A stretch of 14,298 nucleotides of DNA from the NCBI GenBank assembly GCA_021736615.1, contig JAIPFN010000139.1, positions 1-14,298 on the forward strand. The letters are read 5' to 3'. A model generated the notes under the pieces. The model was given only the letters and a program-made list of their open reading frames with translations, was not told where the DNA came from and did no database searches. Shown in pieces: positions 7,739-14,298 of the stretch; position 1 is the stretch's first letter, and the number at the start of each line of letters is the position of its first letter. The DNA comes from Phycisphaerae bacterium. Its GTDB lineage: Bacteria; Planctomycetota; Phycisphaerae; Sedimentisphaerales; Anaerohalosphaeraceae. A program made the translations under genes and the position numbers.

Positions 7739-8860
7739 TTATTTTTCAATCGGATTGGTCAAAGAATAATCAACCATCCAATCGGCGGCCATCTGGGCGA
7801 GGTCTTCAAGGCCTGTACCACAGTTGGCGTTAAAGTCAGCCGACTTTATCGTCACAGTACCGGCGCCAAGGGCGGCCTTGCAGGCATCATCGTAAACGTC
7901 GATAGTCATCGAAGATTCTACAGGCTCTTTGCCAGACTGGGTTACCGTAAGTGTCAATGTGACGGTAGACGGATTGCCGGGCTCTTTGGTAATCGTAACC
8001 GTTGGCATCTCAATGCTAGTCGAATCGAACACAACCCCAGTGTTTGGTACCGCACTCCAGGCATAGGTAAGTTCCCCCGCGCCGGAATCATTATTAGTAA
8101 CGTCTACATCGTTTAAAGTAACAGGTTGTCCCGACCAGGTAGCCCAGTCCGAACCGGCAATGACAGTAGGGGCACTCAGGTCTGTCACTCCAAACTGTAT
8201 GCCGCACGGCCCGAGATGATTGAAACCGTTACCCCAAACCTTAGCCGTGAAAGAAGAACCGGACACACCTTTAAAGATAATATAGTTGCCCGGAGTTGTA
8301 CCGTTGACGACCTCAACAAAAGTGCCGTCAAATCTTTGTTTCAGTGCTGTAAAGTCCTGCACAGGGCCGCCGTTAAAACTATATTTACCCGTATTGTCCC
8401 CCCAGTTACCACCCAGATAAATGATCACATCGTAAACATCCAGGGTAATATTCGACATCACCATGCTGAATATCAATGAATCATCATACGGATCTTCGGT
8501 GGCATTAACATGGCCATCCATCATGTCAGCATTGCCATCACCAAGCATAGTGGTACGGACGCCATTATAAGGACCGCCATTACGGGCACTTATTAAGTCA
8601 AATGTTGCCGTAGAACCATTATTACTGGTTATCTGCATCGGGGGCAGACCACCTTCCATACCATGGCCCATTACAATATTTTTCCAACCGGTAGTAAGCC
8701 AGGCATCCATACCCGCAGCTTGCCCCGCCTCCAATGTTAAATTTCCATTGGTATCATCTTTATAAAAATTAATGCTGAAGATGTTCGAATCGGCTAACAG
8801 GGGTTCGCAAAGAACTGCTGCCAAACACAATAATACTGAAATCAATAATAACTTTTTCAT
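7739..8860 (-). CDS. Secreted beta-sandwich protein with PKD-like and dockerin-like C-terminus
   Basis: A 373-residue protein of unknown function. Residues 1-24 are a signal peptide ending in LLADS. Residues 28-225 form a beta-rich domain starting IFSINFYKDD and containing NIVMGHGMEGG, VIIYLGGNWGDN and a late FKGVSGSSF-type strand; I recognise no catalytic motif. Residues 229-321 are a PKD-like module (WATWSGQPVTL, LTYAWSAVP, NPSTVTLTLTV). Residues 320-365 carry DVYDDACKAALG and one dockerin-like unit, ADFNANCGTGLEDLAQMAADWM. The same C-terminal cassette is in the esterase encoded just upstream (8918-10357), 57 bases away, so the two probably share an operon and a location. The ATG at 8860 is preferred over a GTG at 8878 because AGGGGA lies seven bases before it. 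A glycan-binding or surface-assembly role is inferred. Confidence 0.8.
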   Translation of the reverse strand: MKKLLLISVLLCLAAVLCEPLLADSNIFSINFYKDDTNGNLTLEAGQAAGMDAWLTTGWKNIVMGHGMEGGLPPMQITSNNGSTATFDLISARNGGPYNGVRTTMLGDGNADMMDGHVNATEDPYDDSLIFSMVMSNITLDVYDVIIYLGGNWGDNTGKYSFNGGPVQDFTALKQRFDGTFVEVVNGTTPGNYIIFKGVSGSSFTAKVWGNGFNHLGPCGIQFGVTDLSAPTVIAGSDWATWSGQPVTLNDVDVTNNDSGAGELTYAWSAVPNTGVVFDSTSIEMPTVTITKEPGNPSTVTLTLTVTQSGKEPVESSMTIDVYDDACKAALGAGTVTIKSADFNANCGTGLEDLAQMAADWMVDYSLTNPIEK

Positions 8861-8917
8861 AGTAATTCCCCTTTTCACGAAATATTTTCCTTGGTATCTT
8901 TTTCAAACAATAACATT

Positions 8918-10357
8918 CTATTTCCGTATCGCTGCAGACGGCACATCATTACTGAGCCATTGCAAAGCAAACTCTGCAAAATCGACAATATCTATAATAC
9001 AGTTCCCATCGAGGTCAGCTGGATGATCCGCTGAAAGACCCTTTCCGATCGCCGCCTTACACGGATCATCGTAAACATCGATCGTAATTGTATTTTTCAC
9101 GCTGTATCCGCTGCGCCCGCTGAGTCCGATCCTGCTGGCATCATTGACTTTAAGTACCAGGGTAACTGTCGATGGATTATTGGTTGGTTTGGTGATCGTA
9201 ATAATTGGAGATGCAATTGCATCGTTTGAAAACACAACACCTGTAGTTGGTTTTGGGTTCCATTTATAAGTCAGATCCGTCCAGTCAGACCCGTCTCTTT
9301 CAACAATATTCGGATCCAGGATTACCGGCTCACCGGACCACGTGATCATATCGACACCGGCATCGATATCAGGAGCATCAGGGTCGACCAATAAATCTGC
9401 CATCCCTTCACCCATTCCCTGGCCTATAAGGAAATAAGTTTCGGCGCTGCGGTTCCAGTGATAACCCTGATCGGCAGGCGATACGGCCACTTCACGCCAG
9501 TAGGGGCGTGTGTCGTCAACAGCAACGCCCCCTATAAATGACGGGTACTTCGTAAAGTTAGCCATCGCAAGCTGCCCAAATTCTGTACCTGTACTTGGGC
9601 TTCCACCGCCCATACCCGTAGTGGAAATGCTAAACGGCAGATTCGGCAAACCCAGATCTGCACGGATATCCTTGATAAAGTTTACCATGTTCGCCTCATA
9701 TGCAGCGTCCATAGCAGGAGTAACGCGGTCATTATAGCCCTGATGCCATCCGAGCCCGACTATCTCGTATCCGTCGGCAGGATTGTAACCATCGCAAAAA
9801 GATAACGGGTCAGCCTTGAAGTCAGCAACAACATCCAGGATCATCTTGTAGTAATACCCACGCTTGCCATCAGCAGTCGGTATTTCGTCCCAGCCGGAAC
9901 TTGGCGAAAGAAAATCATAGCCAAGGCTCTTGCCTCCAGCTGCGATCTTGAGTATAAACACCGGGGCTTCATAAAAATCACCCATAACATTTCCAAACTG
10001 AAGTTCCGGACCAATGGTAGTATTAGACCGTCCGTAACCAACAGACAAACCCCCTTTGACAAGACCGTCATCTGCGCCAGTGGCACTAAGCCTCTGGTAC
10101 CAGATCCAGACATCGTCACGCACGGCCCAATTACCATTGCCGTCTTTGAGATGACCAAAAGTCGCCGGATCATTAGCAACCAACGTTTCAAGATGCCCCG
10201 ACGATGTTCCGATCATCTCGCCATGGCCTTCCATATTGGATTGTCCGGCCAGGATAAACACCTTCAGAGGCTTACCGGCATAAACCGTCCCGCTAAACAC
10301 AATAGCAATCAGGAACAGGTAGAGACAAAAATTGTAGACGTGCTTTGATAATCTCAT
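8918..10357 (-). CDS. Secreted SASA esterase with PKD-like and dockerin-like modules
   Basis: A 479-residue protein. Residues 1-27 are a signal peptide (YLFLIAIVFSGTVYA). The SASA/SGNH esterase domain (30-325) has LAGQSNM with Ser40, GWHQGYND (203-210) and DQGYHW with His300. A PKD-like module follows (328-427), then DVYDDPCKAAIG and a dockerin-like unit, DLDGNCIIDIVDFAEFALQW, near 448-467. It should deacetylate an extracellular polysaccharide while the tail holds it on the cell or on a scaffold; the tail function is inferred. It is a paralogue of the esterase at 6518-7525, sharing VRDDVWI, IGPE, VGD/MGD-x-YE, GG-x-SL and EIVG-x-GWHQG blocks. The start at 10357 follows GGAG by eight bases and directly begins the signal peptide; an ATG at 10396 would add 13 residues before it. 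Confidence 0.9.
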   Translation of the reverse strand: MRLSKHVYNFCLYLFLIAIVFSGTVYAGKPLKVFILAGQSNMEGHGEMIGTSSGHLETLVANDPATFGHLKDGNGNWAVRDDVWIWYQRLSATGADDGLVKGGLSVGYGRSNTTIGPELQFGNVMGDFYEAPVFILKIAAGGKSLGYDFLSPSSGWDEIPTADGKRGYYYKMILDVVADFKADPLSFCDGYNPADGYEIVGLGWHQGYNDRVTPAMDAAYEANMVNFIKDIRADLGLPNLPFSISTTGMGGGSPSTGTEFGQLAMANFTKYPSFIGGVAVDDTRPYWREVAVSPADQGYHWNRSAETYFLIGQGMGEGMADLLVDPDAPDIDAGVDMITWSGEPVILDPNIVERDGSDWTDLTYKWNPKPTTGVVFSNDAIASPIITITKPTNNPSTVTLVLKVNDASRIGLSGRSGYSVKNTITIDVYDDPCKAAIGKGLSADHPADLDGNCIIDIVDFAEFALQWLSNDVPSAAIRK

Positions 10358-10494
10358 CTTATAACTCCGAAAAAAATTATTATCGGTACTTAACATAATT
10401 GAGCAACGCGCCCAGCGTCAAATACCATGCATATTAACAAATAACACACTAAATCTTACTGATTTTATCACTGCCAAAGCTCGTATCTTTTTAT

Positions 10495-10551
10495 GAATTA
10501 GCCCGGTACAAAACACATATACCATCCAAAGGCTAATTCTGGTATAATTAG
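10495..10551 (-). promoter_or_regulatory. Overlapping inverted repeats with two exclusive pairings
   Basis: GGCTAATTC (10531-10539) can pair with GAATTAGCC (10495-10503) across 27 bases. Part of it, CTAATT (10533-10538), can instead pair with AATTAG (10546-10551) across seven bases. The two pairings exclude each other, as in an attenuator. The arms are A/T-rich and short, so chance remains possible. Confidence 0.3.
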
Positions 10552-10577
10552 TCCTTATTGCTTCAGGTCGCCAAATA

Positions 10578-10605
10578 ATTTTATCTATTTTAACAAAATA
10601 CTCAA
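10578..10605 (-). promoter_or_regulatory. Candidate sigma70-like promoter for the modular esterase
   Basis: On the minus strand TTGAGT (10600-10605) is followed after 16 bases by TAAAAT (10578-10583), five of six matches to TATAAT. Transcription would start near 10570, about 210 bases before the ATG at 10357. The region is A/T-rich, so chance matches are likely. Confidence 0.3.
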
Positions 10606-10705
10606 AAAAGAGCAACATAATAAGTTGAAATTATTAAGCATAATCACAATAATACAAGCAGCTATGGCCAGTAAAGGGCTTTTAAGAGGCTTATTGCAGC
10701 TATGC

Positions 10706-10885
10706 TTATTTGTACACCTTTTCAATGACAATATCGACCAACTTACCGTCGTTACCGGCTTTGGCCGACTTTTTCTGACCGGCAAATTCAACCGTTACCT
10801 TTTTACCCGGATCGGACCAACCCCAGACAGGGACATCCATCTGCTGCTGCAAAATCACATTGTCGCAAAAAAGCCGAAACTGCAT
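10706..10885 (-). pseudogene. Remnant of a sialate O-acetylesterase N-terminal domain
   Basis: A 59-residue frame starts six bases after the stop of the GH29 fusion gene and ends at TAA (10706-10708). It contains LFCDNVILQQQMDVPVWGWS, DPGKKVTVEFAGQ and NDGK. This is the well-known N-terminal beta-sandwich signature of sialate 9-O-acetylesterases (usually LFSDNMVLQ, P-V-WG, G-x-V-TV-x-F-x-G-Q, DGKW). The protein normally runs to roughly 500-650 residues. Here the signal peptide and everything after DGK are missing, replaced by LVDIVIEKVYK. The simplest reading is a decayed or internally deleted esterase gene. A small expressed beta-sandwich protein is possible but less likely, because there is no signal peptide and only a weak AGAG ahead of the ATG. 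Confidence 0.7.
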
Positions 10886-10891
10886 TATGCG

Positions 10892-12997
10892 TTACTCTTT
10901 AGGTTCTTCAAACTCGCCCTTGTCATTTTTTATCGAATCAACCGAAGCGCCGTGGTAAGCGCGTGCCAGAACGGCAATGTTTTTGTCGTCGCCTCTAAGT
11001 TCGCTGACAGGTTTTGACATTATCCCTTCCAGCGGGATAAGTCCACTCATATTACGAGGCTTGGCGAAACCATAGAGACCAACGCCTGCTTTGAGGGCCT
11101 CGGGAACAACCTTGGTTGCATCCTTGCCGTTCCACAGTGCAAGGCATGTGATCAGGCGTGTGTGTTTACCGACCATCGATTTAACCTGATCGATACGCTT
11201 CATGTCGCCGCTTTCGTTCATCAGCCAGTCGGCCTCTTTATACATATCCGAGTTAATGGCGTGCGGATGATTCATTTCGTTGGTCGTCAGCCAGATAAGG
11301 CAATTCGGGTTGGCATCTTTTGCGGCCTTGCGGATGGCTTTCCAGCAGCGGTCAATAGCTTTGCGGCTGTAGGCGAGGTCCTGGTCTTTGGTGAGTTTGT
11401 CTTCGCCGGGGAATTCTTCTTCCATAAGCTGGTTGTAAAGTTTCTTTTCGCATTCAAGCCATTTGCCCTGAGTCGACAGCCGTTTCGGCATCCACACCCA
11501 GTCTATCATAAACCCGTCAATACCCGTCCTGCTGACGGCGTCACTGATCGATTTAGACAGGTAATCGAGATACTCGTCGGTATACGGAATATGGTATGTA
11601 CTCGGCTTGTCGTAGCTCAGTTCGGGATGGTCCGCAGCCCATTTGGGATTGGAAGCAATACAGAAATACCCAAACACCATCATTCCTTCCTTGTGGCCCA
11701 GTTTGACCATCTCCGGCAGAAAGTCGTGCTTAAGGCCGGGCTGTTCGGGAACAAAACCATTCTTGTACCAGGCATAACCGTTGCACGAAACGCAGAACGT
11801 CTGGATAACGTTGGCACCGATTGACTTGTACCATGCCACATGAGCAGCGGGATCTGAATTCTTCCAGGAACCCGGCGCAGCGAACCGGCGGCGACCGCCC
11901 CAGTTAAAATCAAGACAGTATGCCTTGATGTCCTTGACCTGCTTAAGCTCGTCAAGGTTAGCCTTTGGCTTTTCGGATTTTTCGGAGGCTGTTATCATCT
12001 CGCCAACCTCCTTAAGAGTCTTTACGTCGATGTCGCGGATCTTGCCGGCATAGTTGGGTCCGACGTCTATCGAGAAGATATTACCGTATTTCTGTGCGCC
12101 CTGGTAATCCTCGAACAGCTTGGTTGCCGTATGGCAAAGGTTGTCGTGTTCGGGAAGAGAATAGAACCACATCGCACCGCCTTTGTGCTTTGGCAGGATC
12201 GGGTAGGTGAATTCGGCTAAAAGGAAGTCATGTCCCGACTCGCCGCCTTTATTGTGAGGTGATGCCGCTTTTGCATCTCCCAGGGGACCAGGCCCTCCAA
12301 CTTCACGCAGGGCAATTCGTCCCGCTTTTTCGCCATGGTTAAAACCTACAAATGTGTTCGGCTGGAATTTGTGCATCCAATCGACTGTATCTTTGTGCGA
12401 AAGTCCCCCCGTTCCTACCGCGTGATCCATCCACCAGAATTCGATAGGGCCGTATTGAGTCAGCAGTTCCTTAAGCTGTGCCTTTTTCATTTCAGGATTT
12501 ATACCGCCACCGACCCGACCGCCTTTGCCATCAACCGCGCCCGGCCAATTCCAGTCACCCTCGGAGAAATACAGAGCCAGTTTGATACCGTACTTATCGC
12601 AGGATTTGCGAAGCTTTGCAAGAACATCGATACCGAGCGGACTGTTGGTGACTTTCTTTTCGGTAGTCTTCGTATCCCACAGACAGAACCCGTCATGGTG
12701 CTTGGCAAGAAAAAGTATGTATCCCATCCCGGCGTCCTTAGCCGTCTTGCACCACTGATCCGTATCGCAGCCGGTCGCTTTGAAGAAGGACGCGTCTTTG
12801 TCAAGCGTCGGCGTCCATTCCTGCCCATAAAATGTGCTGAACGACCAGCAGATGAACATACCCCACTTCATGTCCTGTATCTGTCTGGCGCGAACATCAT
12901 CGTCGAGTTTGGTCTTGTTAATTTCAGGTGCGGCCGAAAAAGCCGTCGCGGCCATTGCCAGGATCAAGAATAATGCGATCAATCTAGTTTTCATCAT
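10892..12997 (-). CDS. GH29 alpha-L-fucosidase-like domain fused to a second glycosidase-like TIM barrel
   Basis: A 701-residue secreted protein with a signal peptide to about residue 22 (AFSA-A). Residues 35-340 match GH29 fucosidases: MKWGMFICW, YILFLAKHHDGFCLWD (93-108), GIKLALYFSEGDW (137-149) and IEFWWMDH (185-192), where Asp191 fits the GH29 nucleophile. Residues 355-685 do not match the usual GH29 C-terminal beta-sandwich. They read as a second barrel: AYCLDFNWGGRRRF, HVAWYKSIGANVIQTF, GMMVFGYFCIASNP, TGIDGFMIDWVW (Asp499) and IWLTTNEMNHP (Glu574). This resembles GHL6-type hypothetical glycosyl hydrolases. The likely task is removing fucosyl or related residues from a glycan; the second barrel's activity is unknown. 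AAAGG lies close before tandem ATGs at 12997 and 12994; the second has the better spacing. Confidence 0.88.
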   Translation of the reverse strand: MMKTRLIALFLILAMAATAFSAAPEINKTKLDDDVRARQIQDMKWGMFICWSFSTFYGQEWTPTLDKDASFFKATGCDTDQWCKTAKDAGMGYILFLAKHHDGFCLWDTKTTEKKVTNSPLGIDVLAKLRKSCDKYGIKLALYFSEGDWNWPGAVDGKGGRVGGGINPEMKKAQLKELLTQYGPIEFWWMDHAVGTGGLSHKDTVDWMHKFQPNTFVGFNHGEKAGRIALREVGGPGPLGDAKAASPHNKGGESGHDFLLAEFTYPILPKHKGGAMWFYSLPEHDNLCHTATKLFEDYQGAQKYGNIFSIDVGPNYAGKIRDIDVKTLKEVGEMITASEKSEKPKANLDELKQVKDIKAYCLDFNWGGRRRFAAPGSWKNSDPAAHVAWYKSIGANVIQTFCVSCNGYAWYKNGFVPEQPGLKHDFLPEMVKLGHKEGMMVFGYFCIASNPKWAADHPELSYDKPSTYHIPYTDEYLDYLSKSISDAVSRTGIDGFMIDWVWMPKRLSTQGKWLECEKKLYNQLMEEEFPGEDKLTKDQDLAYSRKAIDRCWKAIRKAAKDANPNCLIWLTTNEMNHPHAINSDMYKEADWLMNESGDMKRIDQVKSMVGKHTRLITCLALWNGKDATKVVPEALKAGVGLYGFAKPRNMSGLIPLEGIMSKPVSELRGDDKNIAVLARAYHGASVDSIKNDKGEFEEPKE

Positions 12998-13120
12998 TTA
13001 CCTTTCTTTTATTTTCCATTTTAAATAAGCCCCAACAGCCACACATCATACTACCGTCAGGGGCATCTTTCCGGCGTTACCATTCGGACACAGTATTGCA
13101 ACTTGCCGCCTTCGATAAGT

Positions 13121-14298
13121 CTAACTATTTGGTGCGCGAGAAGCACTATAGTCGATGATCTTCTGTGTGTCGCCAGGGTCGCCGGCCTCGATCATCAATT
13201 CGCGCATACGTTTTTCCAGTTTGGCCTGCACGCTCGCATATTCCGGCTTGTTGATCAGGTTGTTTAGCTGATAGGGATCCTTTTCGTTGTCGTACAGCAG
13301 CCATGGTCCATGATCTAACAGGTTGGCGTAAGTGTAACGCTTTGTCCTCACGCCACGCCATGGTGTAATTGCGTTCATGAGGTATGGCCCTCCGCCGGGG
13401 AGCATTTTCATAAGCAGCACAGCGTCCTGCTGATCGGAATCAGTGCCCTTTGCAGCACCGGAGACATCTTTGCCGTCAACCTTCGGGCACTTAATACCGG
13501 CAAGCGACAATAATGTCGGCATGACGTCAATTGGCGCAACCAGTGCATCGCTGCGTTTGCCCTTTGGAACCGACGGCGGATATTCGACCAAAAATGGAAC
13601 ATTGATCGACTCCTCGAAAGGCATTTGCTTTAAGGCCATCCGGTGACTTCCAAGCATATCGCCGTGATCGGACGAGAACACCAGGATCGTGTTGTCGGTA
13701 AGACCGGCTTGCTTTAACGAATTGCGGATCTTTCCAATGCAATCGTCAAGAGCAGCGGTATGGGCATAATAGCCGTGAATACTCTGTTTCTTGAGCAGAT
13801 CGTCATTTTCAATACCCGCCCGGCGTCCCTTGCGTCCGTTCTTAGATTTTTTCGACGTTTCGTCAAGTTCAATCAAATGATCGACGATAGCCCGTTCGGA
13901 AACATTCTTGCGAAGTTCGATCTTGTCCAAATCAATCCGCTTTTTGTATTCATCCGGAACCTTGTTATACGGATTATGCGGCGGCCCCCAGGACATGAAC
14001 AGGCAAAACGGTTTGTCCTTATTCTTTTTGATATAATCGATAGCCAGGTCGGTCTGAATAACAGATTCGTACCCCTTGAACCTGATCTGTTCGGGCGTGT
14101 CTGTACAATAGAAATTATCAATGTAATTATGGGTGCAGTTGTTAACCGCCCAGTAATCAAACCCCTGACGCCGTTCTTTGGGCACAAAGGGCTTGCGGTT
14201 CCACTCCAGGTGCCACTTACCGATATACCCCGTGGCATAGCCCTGCTTCTTGCAAACCGTAGCAATCGTCTCGAGCCCGTCACGCATGCCGTTATCGT
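13121..14298 (-). CDS. S1-family sulfatase, N-terminus beyond the window
   Basis: An open frame from the right edge to the stop at 13121 gives 391 visible residues; the start, signal peptide and catalytic Cys/Ser motif lie outside. Counting from the internal Met at 14287, the protein has GYIGKWHLEWN (20-30), KPFCLFMSWGPPHNPY (92-107), FSSDHGDMLGSH (204-215; metal ligands Asp207 and His208) and the C-terminal TKRYTY...LLYDNEKDPYQLNNL block, all typical of S1 sulfatases. A basic insertion near 145-158 (SKKSKNGRKGRR) is unusual. These enzymes hydrolyse sulfate esters of polysaccharides in the periplasm or outside. The next gene downstream, the GH29 fusion, is 123 bases away. A GCCCC/GGGGC pair (13029-13064) in that gap is too weak to call a terminator. 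Confidence 0.93.
   Translation of the reverse strand, partial: DNGMRDGLETIATVCKKQGYATGYIGKWHLEWNRKPFVPKERRQGFDYWAVNNCTHNYIDNFYCTDTPEQIRFKGYESVIQTDLAIDYIKKNKDKPFCLFMSWGPPHNPYNKVPDEYKKRIDLDKIELRKNVSERAIVDHLIELDETSKKSKNGRKGRRAGIENDDLLKKQSIHGYYAHTAALDDCIGKIRNSLKQAGLTDNTILVFSSDHGDMLGSHRMALKQMPFEESINVPFLVEYPPSVPKGKRSDALVAPIDVMPTLLSLAGIKCPKVDGKDVSGAAKGTDSDQQDAVLLMKMLPGGGPYLMNAITPWRGVRTKRYTYANLLDHGPWLLYDNEKDPYQLNNLINKPEYASVQAKLEKRMRELMIEAGDPGDTQKIIDYSASRAPNS

Larger units (their letters stand above)
10358..10705. other. Gene-free gap, probable leader region of the modular esterase
   Basis: No coding frame is convincing in this 348-base stretch. Read on the minus strand it holds a promoter-like pair (10578-10605), a set of overlapping inverted repeats (10495-10551) and the GGAG site before the ATG at 10357. 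It therefore looks like a roughly 210-base regulated leader. No known riboswitch was recognised. Confidence 0.45.

Noticed and set aside
11162..11824. Long plus-strand open frame of 220 codons
   Set aside because: It lies wholly inside the GH29 fusion gene on the opposite strand, and its product shows no recognisable domain.
12335..12973. Plus-strand open frame of 212 codons
   Set aside because: It is antisense to the conserved GH29 catalytic region, whose motifs are clear; no signal or domain is seen in this frame.
13029..13064. GCCCC/GGGGC pair as a terminator after the right-hand sulfatase
   Set aside because: A five-base stem with a 26-base loop and a poor T-run is too weak.

Overview
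All real genes in this window lie on the minus strand. They form what looks like one block for breaking down an extracellular sulfated and acetylated polysaccharide. In transcription order (right to left) it holds: a sulfatase cut by the right edge; a GH29 fucosidase-like protein fused to a second glycosidase-like barrel; a 59-residue stump of a sialate O-acetylesterase; a secreted SASA esterase with PKD-like and dockerin-like C-terminal modules; a secreted beta-sandwich protein with the same C-terminal modules; a second, shorter SASA esterase; a lipoprotein resembling neisserial MafA with a TPR-like tail; a PhoD-like phosphatase lipoprotein; a sulfatase broken by one in-frame amber codon; an L-rhamnose mutarotase-like lipoprotein; and a carbohydrate-binding-like secreted protein cut by the left edge.

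The organism is probably a planctomycete of the Phycisphaerae/Sedimentisphaerales type, or a close PVC relative. The evidence is dense secreted sulfatases and esterases without SusC/SusD genes, and secreted proteins ending in a PKD-like module, a VYDD-x-CKAA linker and a single dockerin-like D-x-N/D-x-C...W[LM] unit. Intergenic gaps also hold degenerate A-rich, CCACAGAG-type and TATAATG-type repeats, which I remember from such environmental genomes. This placement is inference; no marker gene is present.

Layout: 1-1071 partial secreted protein; 1072-1517 gene-free; 1518-1991 mutarotase; 1992-2319 gene-free with two repeat tracts; 2320-3888 disrupted sulfatase, starting one base after the stop of the phosphatase at 3890-5326; 5404-6417 MafA-like lipoprotein; 6447-6501 nested hairpin; 6518-7525 esterase; 7526-7738 gap with a perfect 12-bp inverted repeat; 7739-8860 and 8918-10357 two proteins with the shared C-terminal cassette; 10358-10705 probable leader region; 10706-10885 esterase remnant; 10892-12997 GH29 fusion; 13121 to the right edge, sulfatase.

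How they may work together (inference): sulfatases remove sulfate esters, SASA esterases remove acetyl groups, the GH29 fusion cleaves fucosyl or related residues, and the mutarotase interconverts anomers of released deoxysugar. The dockerin-like proteins may be displayed or assembled at the cell surface. The mix fits a fucoidan-like or rhamnose/fucose sulfated glycan, but the substrate cannot be read from sequence alone. The broken sulfatase and the truncated esterase suggest the locus is partly decaying or being reshuffled. No transporter, regulator, RNA gene, CRISPR array or insertion sequence was found.
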